DNA of 45,508 nt, from positions 1 through 45,508 of the forward strand of contig CAMJKI010000010.1 in NCBI GenBank assembly GCA_946406355.1. The letters run 5' to 3'. The translations under genes were made by a program, and so were the position numbers. The notes beneath the pieces are model-generated. The model was not told where the DNA came from. It made no database searches and saw only the letters and a list, made by a program, of their open reading frames with translations. The DNA is from an uncultured Bacteroidales bacterium. GTDB taxonomy: Bacteria; Bacteroidota; Bacteroidia; Bacteroidales; UBA932. Positions 8,478 to 19,056 of this stretch are shown here, piece after piece (position 1 is the stretch's first letter; each line of letters begins with the position of its first letter).

Positions 8478-8500
8478 GCATTTTTTATCGGAAAAATCCG

Positions 8501-8508
8501 TATTTTTG
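8501..8508 (+). promoter_or_regulatory. -7 box of the GH95 gene
   Basis: TATTTTTG lies 15 nt before the GH95 ATG. It is 23 bp from the oppositely directed GH43 -7 box, so each promoter's upstream region overlaps the other's core. Confidence 0.5.
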
Positions 8509-8523
8509 TACAAAGCCATTGAT

Positions 8524-10857
8524 ATGAAAAATACTTTCCTGATGCTGGCAGCCCTGTGCCTTCTGGCAAGCTGCAGCGAAAAGCCGCGGGAGCTCATTCT
8601 GCATTACGACAAACCCGCCCAGTTCTTCGAGGAGGCCCTGCCACTGGGCAACGGCCGGCTGGGCGCCATGGTGTACGGGGACGTGCGGAGCGAGCGCATT
8701 TCCCTGAACGACATAACCCTATGGACCGGCGAGCCCGACAAGGGACCGGAGCACCCGGACCTGCTGGCCACCGGCCTCACCGGCGACGGCACCCCGGCGT
8801 TGCAGGCGGTACGGGAAGCCCTGGAACAGGAAGACTACCGGAAAGCCGAAGAACTTCAGCACGGCCTGCAGGGCCACTATACGGAAAGCTATCAGCCGCT
8901 GGGCTCCTTGCGTATCCAGTATCTGGACTCGGCCGATGTCACCGAATACCGCCGGGAGCTGGATATAGCTAAAGCCCTGGCCACGGTAAGCTGCCTCAAG
9001 GACGGACAGCCCTTCCAGGTCAGCTGCTTTGTATCGGCACCGGATTCGGCCATAGTGCTTAAGCTCACTTCCGCCGCTCCCATCAATGCCGACTTTAGCC
9101 TGGAAACCCCGCTCAGCCACCAGATTGTGGAATTCCCGGACCGGCTGGCCATGGATGGCTATGCCCGCTGGCACGCCTATCCCAGCTACGTTACGGGTCC
9201 CAGGATTCCGGGAACCTTCGACGACCCCGCCCGCGGCATTCACTTCCGTACGCTGCTGGGCTGCCAGCCCGCCGACGGCTCCTTTGTGGTGGAAGACGGC
9301 GTCCTCAAGCTCCGGGACTGCCACCAGGCCGTGCTGTATGTGGTCAATTCCACCAGCTTCAACGGCTTTGACAAAGACCCCGTGCGGGAGGGAAAGCCTT
9401 ACCAGAAATTGGTGGAGGCCAATTTCAAGCGCGTGGCCGGGAAGGAGTACAAGGCCATGCTCAAGGCCCACGAGGCCGATTTCGGGGAATTCTTCGGCCG
9501 CGTAAGCCTGGATTTGGGCGCCACGCCGGATTCGGTGAAGGTGCTGCCCACGGATGTGCAGCTAAGGCGCTATGCCGATTTGCAGGAGGCCAACCCGGAG
9601 CTGGAGGCGCTCTACTACCAGTATGGCCGCTACCTGCTCATTTCCAGCTCCCGCACCATGGGCGTTCCCGCCAATCTGCAGGGCCTGTGGAACGAGGGCG
9701 TGAACCCGCCGTGGAGCTGCAACTACACCATTAACATCAACCTGGAAGAGAACTACTGGCCGGCCGAAGCCGCCGCCCTGCCGGAAATGCACGAAAGCAT
9801 GCTGGCCTTTGTCCGTAATCTGGGCAAGAACGGCGAGCCGGTTGCGCAGCGAATCTATGGCGCAACCCGCGGCTGGAACGCCGGTCACAATTCCGACATC
9901 TGGGCCATGGCCACGCCCGTCGGCCTGGGTCTGGGCGTACCCCAGTGGGCCAACTGGACCATGGGTGGCGCCTGGGTCACTACCCACATCTGGGAGCACT
10001 ATCTGTATACCCGGGACCGTGCGGCCCTGGAGCGGGATTATCCTACTTTGAAGGGTGCCGCCGAGTTCTGCATCGACTTCCTGGTAGAAAAGGACGGAGA
10101 ACTTATCACCTCCCCGGGAACGTCTCCGGAGAACGATTACATCACCCCCGACGGCTACATCGGCTCTACGCTATACGGCGCCACGGCCGATCTGGCCCTG
10201 GTGCGCGAATGCCTTACGGATGCCGTAAAGGCTGCCAAGGAGCTGGGGGTGGACGCCGACTTTGTGGAAGAGGCCGAAAGCACGCTGGCCCGCCTGCGCG
10301 GCTATCATATCGGCTCGCAGGGCCAGCTGATGGAATGGTACCACGACTGGGCCGACCGGGACCCGCAACACCGCCACCAGTCCCATCTGATCGGCGTATA
10401 TCCCGGACATCAGATAGAGGCTGGTACAGACCTGGCCGCTGCCGCTCTCAAAACTCTGGAGATCAGAGGCTTCGAGACCACAGGCTGGAGCTGCGGCTGG
10501 CGCATTAACCTGTATGCCCGCCTGGGGGACGGCGAGAACGCCTATAAGATGTACCGCCGGCTGCTCCGTTATGTGAGCCCGGACCGCTACCGGGGCCCGG
10601 ATGCCCGTCGCGGCGGCGGCACCTATCCCAACCTGCTGGACGCCCACCAGCCTTTCCAGATTGACGGCAACTTTGGCGGCTGCGCCGGCGTTATGGAAAT
10701 GCTGCTCCAGAGTGCCGAAGACGGTTCGGTGCAGGCTCTGCCCGCCCTCCCGTCGGCCTGGCCCTCCGGCTCCATCCGCGGCCTCCGCACCCGTGGCGGC
10801 CAAACCGTAGATCTGGAGTGGAAAGACGGCAAAGTGGTGCGCCAGAAAGTTCGCTAG
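8524..10857 (+). CDS. Family GH95 alpha-L-fucosidase / alpha-L-galactosidase lipoprotein
   Basis: A 777-aa enzyme of usual family length. [17 protein letters not shown] is a lipoprotein signal. The N-terminal beta-sandwich opens with the family signature [17 protein letters not shown]; the (alpha/alpha)6 barrel carries [19 protein letters not shown] and [16 protein letters not shown], whose Asn-x-Asn pair matches the water-activating asparagines of GH95, then SPENDY and [18 protein letters not shown]95 enzymes invert and release L-fucose or, for some members linked to complex xylans, L-galactose. The arabinoxylan context makes L-galactosidase plausible here, but this is inference. The gene is divergent from GH43 and convergent with the unknown lipoprotein gene, ending at the second 110-bp element. 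Confidence 0.93.
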   Translation: MKNTFLMLAALCLLASCSEKPRELILHYDKPAQFFEEALPLGNGRLGAMVYGDVRSERISLNDITLWTGEPDKGPEHPDLLATGLTGDGTPALQAVREALEQEDYRKAEELQHGLQGHYTESYQPLGSLRIQYLDSADVTEYRRELDIAKALATVSCLKDGQPFQVSCFVSAPDSAIVLKLTSAAPINADFSLETPLSHQIVEFPDRLAMDGYARWHAYPSYVTGPRIPGTFDDPARGIHFRTLLGCQPADGSFVVEDGVLKLRDCHQAVLYVVNSTSFNGFDKDPVREGKPYQKLVEANFKRVAGKEYKAMLKAHEADFGEFFGRVSLDLGATPDSVKVLPTDVQLRRYADLQEANPELEALYYQYGRYLLISSSRTMGVPANLQGLWNEGVNPPWSCNYTININLEENYWPAEAAALPEMHESMLAFVRNLGKNGEPVAQRIYGATRGWNAGHNSDIWAMATPVGLGLGVPQWANWTMGGAWVTTHIWEHYLYTRDRAALERDYPTLKGAAEFCIDFLVEKDGELITSPGTSPENDYITPDGYIGSTLYGATADLALVRECLTDAVKAAKELGVDADFVEEAESTLARLRGYHIGSQGQLMEWYHDWADRDPQHRHQSHLIGVYPGHQIEAGTDLAAAALKTLEIRGFETTGWSCGWRINLYARLGDGENAYKMYRRLLRYVSPDRYRGPDARRGGGTYPNLLDAHQPFQIDGNFGGCAGVMEMLLQSAEDGSVQALPALPSAWPSGSIRGLRTRGGQTVDLEWKDGKVVRQKVR

Positions 10858-10861
10858 CCCT

Positions 10862-10971
10862 CTGCAGAATGTAACTCACTGCAGCTCAGCGAGATAAATG
10901 ATGCCCGGTGCAAATTAATTTGCACCGGGAATCATTTAATTAGCTGCAAATCAGCTATTTATATTCTGTAA
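10862..10971. repeat. 110-bp palindromic element, copy 2 (inverted relative to copy 1)
   Basis: Same length and symmetry as copy 1: 33 bp, a 44-bp palindrome (10895-10938, one mismatch), 33 bp. By hand alignment its left 33 bp match the reverse complement of copy 1's right end at 27 of 33 positions, and its right end matches copy 1's left end at 21 of 33, so it is an inverted copy. It fills the gap between the stops of GH95 (10857) and the lipoprotein gene (10976). Confidence 0.75.
10895..10938. terminator. 44-bp palindrome, bidirectional terminator
   Basis: Arms of 22 bp with a single mismatch, nearly identical to the palindrome at 6816-6859, stand between convergent GH95 and the lipoprotein gene. 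The plus-strand stem is followed by ATTTAATTAG. Confidence 0.65.
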
Positions 10972-10975
10972 ATAA

Positions 10976-11740
10976 TCAGAACTCGTAGGGATAGGAGGCC
11001 ACGCAGATGTTGGGAGCCAGCTTGCCGAAGTATTTGTCCCAGATAACGAGCAGCGGGTCAAAGAAATAGGTGGTATTTCCGGAGAGATCCAGCTCTTTGG
11101 CCGCTATCTTGTGGGCGGTGACGGCTTTGAAGTAGTCCAGATAAGAGGATTTGGCAAAGTTGAAGAAGTCGGTGGCATACAGAATAAGGAAGGCTTCGTA
11201 GCTGCACCAATGTAGTTTATCCAGTTCACAGTGGGTGTCCTGTATATCCAGCAGCGAGAGGGAAGACGGATCTATGGCAACCTTACCAAAGGCCCAGATG
11301 AGAATATCTTCGGCATTTTTGCGCCGGGTAAGTTCCTTGAACAGGGCCGAGCGGCCGATGAGGTTGTTCATGGCCGTCAGGGGAAAGTTATAGGCAAAAT
11401 AATATTCTGCCAGCGAGGGATAGTTGGCAGCCGTTTTCACCAGGGCCAGGGTGGTCATCTGGTCAAGAATGGCCTGAGGGACTTCTATGGCTTCCTCCCT
11501 TTCGCTTCCGGAAAGATGCGTCCATTCTTCCCGGGAAATATTTGAGAAATAGTTGTAGGGCTCCGTAATAGTGCCCGGATCCGGAATGGCATCCAGGTTA
11601 ATGGCCATGCTGGCCAATTGTGAATCGGTGAGTTTGAACAGGCCGGCATCCTCTCCTTTGGTAGGATCCGACCAGTTGTTGTCTTTCTGGCAGGCCGATA
11701 GCGCGGCGGCCATACAAATAAAAAGGAAAAAGCGTTTCAT
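10976..11740 (-). CDS. Lipoprotein of unknown function
   Basis: A 254-aa protein that I do not recognise. The start at 11740 is chosen because MKRFFLFICMAAALSAC is a lipoprotein signal with Cys at residue 17 and the -7 box lies just upstream; a Met at 11749 is an alternative. The mature part is mostly alpha-helical by eye with no enzyme motif; tyrosine, phenylalanine and leucine are frequent (SLAEYYFAYNFPLTAMNNLI). It lies 60 bp downstream of the sigma factor/beta-barrel pair on the same strand but has its own TATCTTTG box, so it may be a separate unit or a target of that sigma factor. A structural or sensory role in the outer membrane is only a guess. Confidence 0.8.
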   Translation of the reverse strand: MKRFFLFICMAAALSACQKDNNWSDPTKGEDAGLFKLTDSQLASMAINLDAIPDPGTITEPYNYFSNISREEWTHLSGSEREEAIEVPQAILDQMTTLALVKTAANYPSLAEYYFAYNFPLTAMNNLIGRSALFKELTRRKNAEDILIWAFGKVAIDPSSLSLLDIQDTHCELDKLHWCSYEAFLILYATDFFNFAKSSYLDYFKAVTAHKIAAKELDLSGNTTYFFDPLLVIWDKYFGKLAPNICVASYPYEF

Positions 11741-11764
11741 TAATCCATTCATTAGGAGGTTCTG

Positions 11765-11772
11765 CAAAGATA
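11765..11772 (-). promoter_or_regulatory. -7 box of the unknown lipoprotein gene
   Basis: The minus strand reads TATCTTTG about 25 nt before the ATG at 11740, giving a leader near 19 nt and excluding the earliest Met (11767) of the frame. Confidence 0.5.
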
Positions 11773-11800
11773 ACGCAAAACACTTAATAATACTGCGTGC

Positions 11801-12910
11801 CTAAAGGTTAAATCGGAAACCGGCCTGCAGGGTAAAGCTCAGCGGGTTCTCGGTCCGGTAGGTCATGAGCACCGTTTTGGTAAAGTAGTAGGACAGGGAG
11901 GGCTGCACGTACAGGGTGGCAAAAGATCCAAGCCGGATTCCGGCATCTACGAACAGTCCGCAAGACCACTGCAGGGTAGGCTCCGGGTACCGGATGCCGC
12001 CCTGGACGGCGTACAGGCACTTTTCGGCCATGCCATAAGCGCCGGCGCCCAGCTCAACGGCTCCGGCCTGCAGCAGGCGCACGTCCAGCTTAAGCGGTAT
12101 CCCCACAAAATGCAGCTGCTGATGCCCCAGCTGCTCCTCGTAGGAATGCAGGTAAGTATAGTTGATACCGCTTTCCATAGCCAGTCGGGGCAAAAGATTC
12201 CAGCGGAGGTTGAGTCCCACGCTCAGCGGGAAGTCGTGCCGGAAATGCATCTGCTGGGGCTGCGGGGAGTTAAGCCAGTTGTTCCAGTACAGATTGGCCG
12301 CTTTGGTCTGGAGGCTCATTTTTTTGGCAAACTCCTGCTGCGGATAGGAATCCCTCTGCCCCGCTGCACTGCCGGCCTGCAGGGTAATGGACAGCCGTTT
12401 TTTGCGGACAGGCTCTGCGGCGCTTTCTTCCAGGAACCATTCTTCCGGATACTCTTCCCGGACGGCCGTTTCGGGGACAATCGCCTGGACCTCTTCCGTT
12501 TCGGCCGGTACGGAATAATCTTCAGAAGTGGAAGAAGGAACAAATACGGGCTCGGAAACAGGGGCCGAAGCGGGAACCGCAGGTGTTTCCGGAGCGCTCC
12601 GGGGAGCTGTTCCGGACCGAAGCGGTACAACCCGGCCGGCGGGGGGCAGGCTTGCCAGCAGTTCGGGCCGCGGCGCCAAAACCGGCTGTTCCAGCGCAAT
12701 TACGGAATTGGGAACGGCGCGGGAAGGGCCGAATAGTAATAATCCGCCTGCCGGAACAAGGAGGGCCAGGGCGGAGGCCACGCTCCATCGGCGCACAGTT
12801 CTCCGGTGCATCTTTCCGCTTATGCCCGCCCAGCTTCCGGGGGAGGGGGTAACCTCTTCCGGGAAGCACTGTTCGCGCAGGGCATCGGCCCAGTCTTTAT
12901 CGGTTTTCAT
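11801..12910 (-). CDS. Membrane-anchored protein with C-terminal beta-barrel, probable anti-sigma factor
   Basis: A 369-aa protein starting at the ATG at 12910, overlapping the sigma factor gene by 14 nt, so the two are translationally coupled. Residues 1-42 are cytosolic-type and charged; 43-60 form one hydrophobic segment (VASALALLVPAGGLLLF); 61-172 are rich in Pro, Ala, Glu and Ser; 173-369 show alternating polar and hydrophobic strands and end in Phe-Asn-Leu (AGFRFNL), like a small outer-membrane barrel. Position and layout suggest it holds the sigma factor at the membrane and releases it on an envelope signal. I see no zinc-binding or FecR motif in the N-terminal region. Whether the barrel enters the outer membrane while the helix spans the inner membrane is unknown. 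Confidence 0.75.
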   Translation of the reverse strand: MKTDKDWADALREQCFPEEVTPSPGSWAGISGKMHRRTVRRWSVASALALLVPAGGLLLFGPSRAVPNSVIALEQPVLAPRPELLASLPPAGRVVPLRSGTAPRSAPETPAVPASAPVSEPVFVPSSTSEDYSVPAETEEVQAIVPETAVREEYPEEWFLEESAAEPVRKKRLSITLQAGSAAGQRDSYPQQEFAKKMSLQTKAANLYWNNWLNSPQPQQMHFRHDFPLSVGLNLRWNLLPRLAMESGINYTYLHSYEEQLGHQQLHFVGIPLKLDVRLLQAGAVELGAGAYGMAEKCLYAVQGGIRYPEPTLQWSCGLFVDAGIRLGSFATLYVQPSLSYYFTKTVLMTYRTENPLSFTLQAGFRFNL

Positions 12911-13448
12911 GGAGATACTGTTTAATCTGTCTGGCAAGTAGCGCTTTGGCGCGGGATAAATCGGCCGATGAGGTTCTTTCCTGGATTCCCAGCAGGCTGG
13001 CGATATCCTTGTGGGAAAGATGGTCGATGCAGTAGAGTTGGAATACCGTCCTGTAGCGTTCCGGGAGGCCTTCAATCATGGCTTTCAGCTTTTCCGAGGG
13101 CACTTGCAGGGTCTCCTGGTAGTCCGGTTCCGGGAGTGTTTCTTCCAGCGGGCCGATGCCGGTTTCCCGGAACAGCCGTTTTCGCCGGGCTTTGTCGAAG
13201 AACAGGTTCAGCGTCAGGCGCGCCATCCAGCGGAACAGGGAACCGTCGCCCTGCCAGGTAAAGCGCCCCATCCGGTCGAAAACCTTGATGAATGCGTCCT
13301 GCAGCAGGTCGTCGGCTTCGTCTTTGTCCCGGGTATAGCGCAGGCACAGGGCGAACAGGCGGGGGCTGTACCGCCTGAACAGTTCTTCCCGGGCCTGCCT
13401 GTCCCTTCGGGCACATCTGATAGCCAGTTCCTGTTCTTCCATCAACAT
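12897..13448 (-). CDS. ECF-type RNA polymerase sigma factor
   Basis: A 183-aa sigma-70 family protein with only regions 2 and 4, as in ECF sigma factors. Region 2 spans roughly residues 27-80 (YSPRLFALCLRYTRDKDEA, then DLLQDAFIKVFDRMGRF and the promoter-melting part SLFRWMARLTLNLFFDKARR). Region 4 spans about 120-175, with the helix-turn-helix LSHKDIASLLGIQERTSSADLSRAKALL. The gene precedes and overlaps the beta-barrel membrane protein, the usual sigma/anti-sigma order. The alternative start two codons downstream (13442) is equally possible. No good TAnnTTTG box is seen upstream, so it may use its own promoter class. Targets are unknown; the glycan genes nearby are candidates only by proximity. 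Confidence 0.92.
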   Translation of the reverse strand: MLMEEQELAIRCARRDRQAREELFRRYSPRLFALCLRYTRDKDEADDLLQDAFIKVFDRMGRFTWQGDGSLFRWMARLTLNLFFDKARRKRLFRETGIGPLEETLPEPDYQETLQVPSEKLKAMIEGLPERYRTVFQLYCIDHLSHKDIASLLGIQERTSSADLSRAKALLARQIKQYLHENR

Positions 13449-13500
13449 ATTAACGTCCCTTCCGGTGAAATACTGCGTGAAGCAACGAGCAAATCACATA

Positions 13501-13531
13501 ATTGTCCCTGTGCTTTTTACACAGGGACAAT
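13501..13531. terminator. Hairpin downstream of the PUL operon
   Basis: Perfect 12-bp arms ATTGTCCCTGTG (13501-13512) and CACAGGGACAAT (13520-13531) enclose a 7-nt loop. It lies 47 nt past the stop of the last gene of the minus-strand operon and before the sigma factor gene, so it likely ends the operon transcript. Confidence 0.6.
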
Positions 13532-13578
13532 GACTTGAAGTATTAACTGCTGGTTTTGAGATTTGGATTCATGGGTTA

Positions 13579-14538
13579 TTATGCCCCGTCCCGGGTTTGT
13601 GTCAGCGGTTTGATGGTGCCGTCGGCATTGTATTGCAGCTGGTCCATGCATACGCTGCGGCGGCCGGTGGCCGGTCCGTGGTTGTCCAGGGAGAGTGTGG
13701 CATTGTGGTAGAACAGGTAGCTCTTGCCGCCAAACTCTATAACGCCGGGGTGGATGGTGAAGCTGTCTTCGGCCATGCCCGTGAATTCCCCTTTGCATTC
13801 CCAGGGACCGTGGAGGTTGCCGGCCATGGCGTAGGAAAGGGTTTCCCGTCCGGGGCCCATGGAGGAGTAAACAAGGTAATACTGGCCGTTCCGCTTGTAC
13901 AGCCAGGGGTTCTCTTTGAAATGGTCCAGCGCAATGGTGAAGATTTCACCCTCCAGCGCCGTCATGTTTTTCTGCAGCCGGGCCAGGTAGCAGATTTCGC
14001 TGCCCCAGCACAGCCAGGGGCTTCCGTCGCTGTCGATAAAGGCGGTAGGGTGATTGGCGTCCAGAATGAGGGGCTTGCCCAGGGCGTCTTTGTAGGGGCC
14101 CTCCGGCTTGTCGGCCACGGCCACGCCGATGGCTTTCACGTCCGGTTCGTCGTTCTGGAGGGAGGCGTATAGATAGTATTTCCCATTAACCTCTATGCAT
14201 TGTGCCGAGCAGGCCTCCCCGTTGGCCCAGCTGAAGTCGGCGGGACTCAGCACGGCGCCGTGGGCGGTCCAGTTCTGCATGTCGGCGGTAGAATAACACA
14301 GCCATTCGGTAATGTTATACCCGTCTTTCCCTTCGTATCCGGGCAGGTCGTCAAACTGCTCATCGTGGCCGCAGAAGACGTACAGACGTCCGTCCGAAGC
14401 CACCAGGGGTGCCGGATCGGCCGTAAAGGCGTCCCGGAAGAGCGGATTGCCCTGGTTTTGGAAGGTGGTGCTTTTCTCCTGGTTCCCGTTACACGATACC
14501 AGGAGAATGGCTGCCAGCGTTAATACTCTTTTAATCAT
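13579..14538 (-). CDS. GH43 glycosidase lipoprotein (arabinofuranosidase or xylosidase)
   Basis: A 319-aa single-domain GH43 protein. MIKRVLTLAAILLVSC is a lipoprotein signal with Cys16. The propeller carries FTADPAPLVASDGRLYVFCG (Asp base), HPTAFIDSDGSPWLCWGS (second Asp) and HFKENPWLYKRNGQYY (Glu acid), in the family order. There is no C-terminal sandwich domain, unlike the GH43 at 6895. It is the last gene of the SusC-led operon, 29 nt after the GH43-CBM6 gene and followed by a hairpin. It likely trims arabinofuranosyl or xylosyl residues from imported oligosaccharides; small GH43 lipoproteins of this type vary in specificity, so the substrate is not assigned. Confidence 0.92.
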   Translation of the reverse strand: MIKRVLTLAAILLVSCNGNQEKSTTFQNQGNPLFRDAFTADPAPLVASDGRLYVFCGHDEQFDDLPGYEGKDGYNITEWLCYSTADMQNWTAHGAVLSPADFSWANGEACSAQCIEVNGKYYLYASLQNDEPDVKAIGVAVADKPEGPYKDALGKPLILDANHPTAFIDSDGSPWLCWGSEICYLARLQKNMTALEGEIFTIALDHFKENPWLYKRNGQYYLVYSSMGPGRETLSYAMAGNLHGPWECKGEFTGMAEDSFTIHPGVIEFGGKSYLFYHNATLSLDNHGPATGRRSVCMDQLQYNADGTIKPLTQTRDGA

Positions 14539-14567
14539 AAAGGTTATAGGTTTTAGTGTGTTGGGGG

Positions 14568-15923
14568 CTATTTGAAGCTTACCCAGTCCAGGTCCAGACC
14601 GCCCTCATCTACCCGCAGCTTCAGGTTCTTGAGGCCTGTAGTGGAGGAGGTAAGGGGAGCGGAGAACTCTTTCCAGCCGGCGCTGGCGGGGAGTTCGTAG
14701 GTGCCCAGGGTGTCGTTGTCCGACAGCCAGAGGGAAACCTTGGCGCCCTTCTCGGCGCGGTAGCGGAAGCTGACGCTGGCGGGTTCGGCCTCACCGAAGT
14801 CAATTTCGTCGTAGCGCACCCAGCAGTCGGTGCGTCCCAGATGCACAAACCAGCCGTCGAAGGGCTTTTCCGGATCCAGGAAATCGATGCCGGTAGCTAC
14901 GTGATAGATGGCGCTGTAGCGGTCCATCTGAATCTGGGCCGATGCGGGAGTTACGCCAACGCCGCGGAAGGTGGGAATCACCTGCTCGATGGTGCCGTCG
15001 GGATTGAAGCGCACCTTGTCGATACGCACCGAACGGTTCTTGTCAAAGCTGGGGGAGTAGTCGTTGTGGTGATAGAACAGATACCACTGGCCCTTGTACT
15101 GTACAAAGGAGTGGTGGTTGGTCCAGCACTCGTTTCCGGACCGGGCCATGATGATGCCCTTGTATTCGTAGGGCCCCATGGGGTTCTTGCTCATGGCATA
15201 GCCCAGCACCTCGGTGTTCTCCTGCACATACGGATAGGTGAGGTAGAACCAGCCGTTGGCTTCGAAGGCGAAAGGACCCTCGGCCTGGCGGTTGGGCAGG
15301 CCCTTGAGGCAGTCCACGCCCACCATTTCCATTTCCCTGTTTCCCCACTTCATGGTGGTCTTGGGATTGTCTTCGGCAAGTTTCGTCATGCTGGGATCGA
15401 GTTTGGCGCAGCGGCCGTTGCCCCAGAAAAGGTAGGCATTGCCGTCGGAGGCCAGGAGCACGCAAGGGTCGATGCCGTTTACACCCTGGATGGGTTCAGG
15501 TTCCGGAACGAAAGGTCCCGCAGGACTGTCGGCAATGGCTACGCCGATTCCGAACCCACGGCCGGCCTTGGTTGCGTTGGGAAAATAGAAATAGTATTTT
15601 CCATTCCGCTCCACACAGTCCGGCGCCCACATGGAATAACCCTCCGGGTTGCCCCAGGGCACGTTTTTCTGGTCCAGGATAACACCGTGGTCCGTCCAGT
15701 TCACCAGGTCTTCCGACGAGAACACGTGATAGTCCTCCATGCAGAACCATCTGCGCTCCGGCTCTACGGGGCTGATGATGTCGTGGGAGGGATACAACCA
15801 CACTTTGCCTTCAAAGACGCGGGCGGTAGGGTCCGCGGAATACAGCCCTTTGATAACCGGATTCTGGGCAAACAGGGAAGCGCCCAAAAGAAGGGCTATG
15901 GATGCAATAACTAACCTTTTCAT
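14568..15923 (-). CDS. GH43 glycosidase with C-terminal CBM6-like domain
   Basis: A 451-aa protein with signal peptide MKRLVIASIALLLGASLFAQ. The GH43 propeller covers about residues 22-310: LYSADPTARVFEGKVWLYPS (Asp base), GIDPCVLLASDGNAYLFWG (second Asp) and RQAEGPFAFEANGWFYLTYP (Glu acid). Residues from about 320 to 451 form a beta-sandwich ending GGLDLDWVSFK, typical of CBM6, which in xylan enzymes binds xylan or xylo-oligosaccharide ends. This GH43-CBM6 layout is common among arabinoxylan arabinofuranohydrolases. The gene starts 2 nt after the CE1 stop, within the operon. It should release arabinose from arabinoxylan; the exact linkage cannot be read. Confidence 0.93.
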   Translation of the reverse strand: MKRLVIASIALLLGASLFAQNPVIKGLYSADPTARVFEGKVWLYPSHDIISPVEPERRWFCMEDYHVFSSEDLVNWTDHGVILDQKNVPWGNPEGYSMWAPDCVERNGKYYFYFPNATKAGRGFGIGVAIADSPAGPFVPEPEPIQGVNGIDPCVLLASDGNAYLFWGNGRCAKLDPSMTKLAEDNPKTTMKWGNREMEMVGVDCLKGLPNRQAEGPFAFEANGWFYLTYPYVQENTEVLGYAMSKNPMGPYEYKGIIMARSGNECWTNHHSFVQYKGQWYLFYHHNDYSPSFDKNRSVRIDKVRFNPDGTIEQVIPTFRGVGVTPASAQIQMDRYSAIYHVATGIDFLDPEKPFDGWFVHLGRTDCWVRYDEIDFGEAEPASVSFRYRAEKGAKVSLWLSDNDTLGTYELPASAGWKEFSAPLTSSTTGLKNLKLRVDEGGLDLDWVSFK

Positions 15924-15925
15924 TT

Positions 15926-19040
<3,115 letters not shown>

Positions 19041-19056
19041 ATTAAATGTAAAACTG

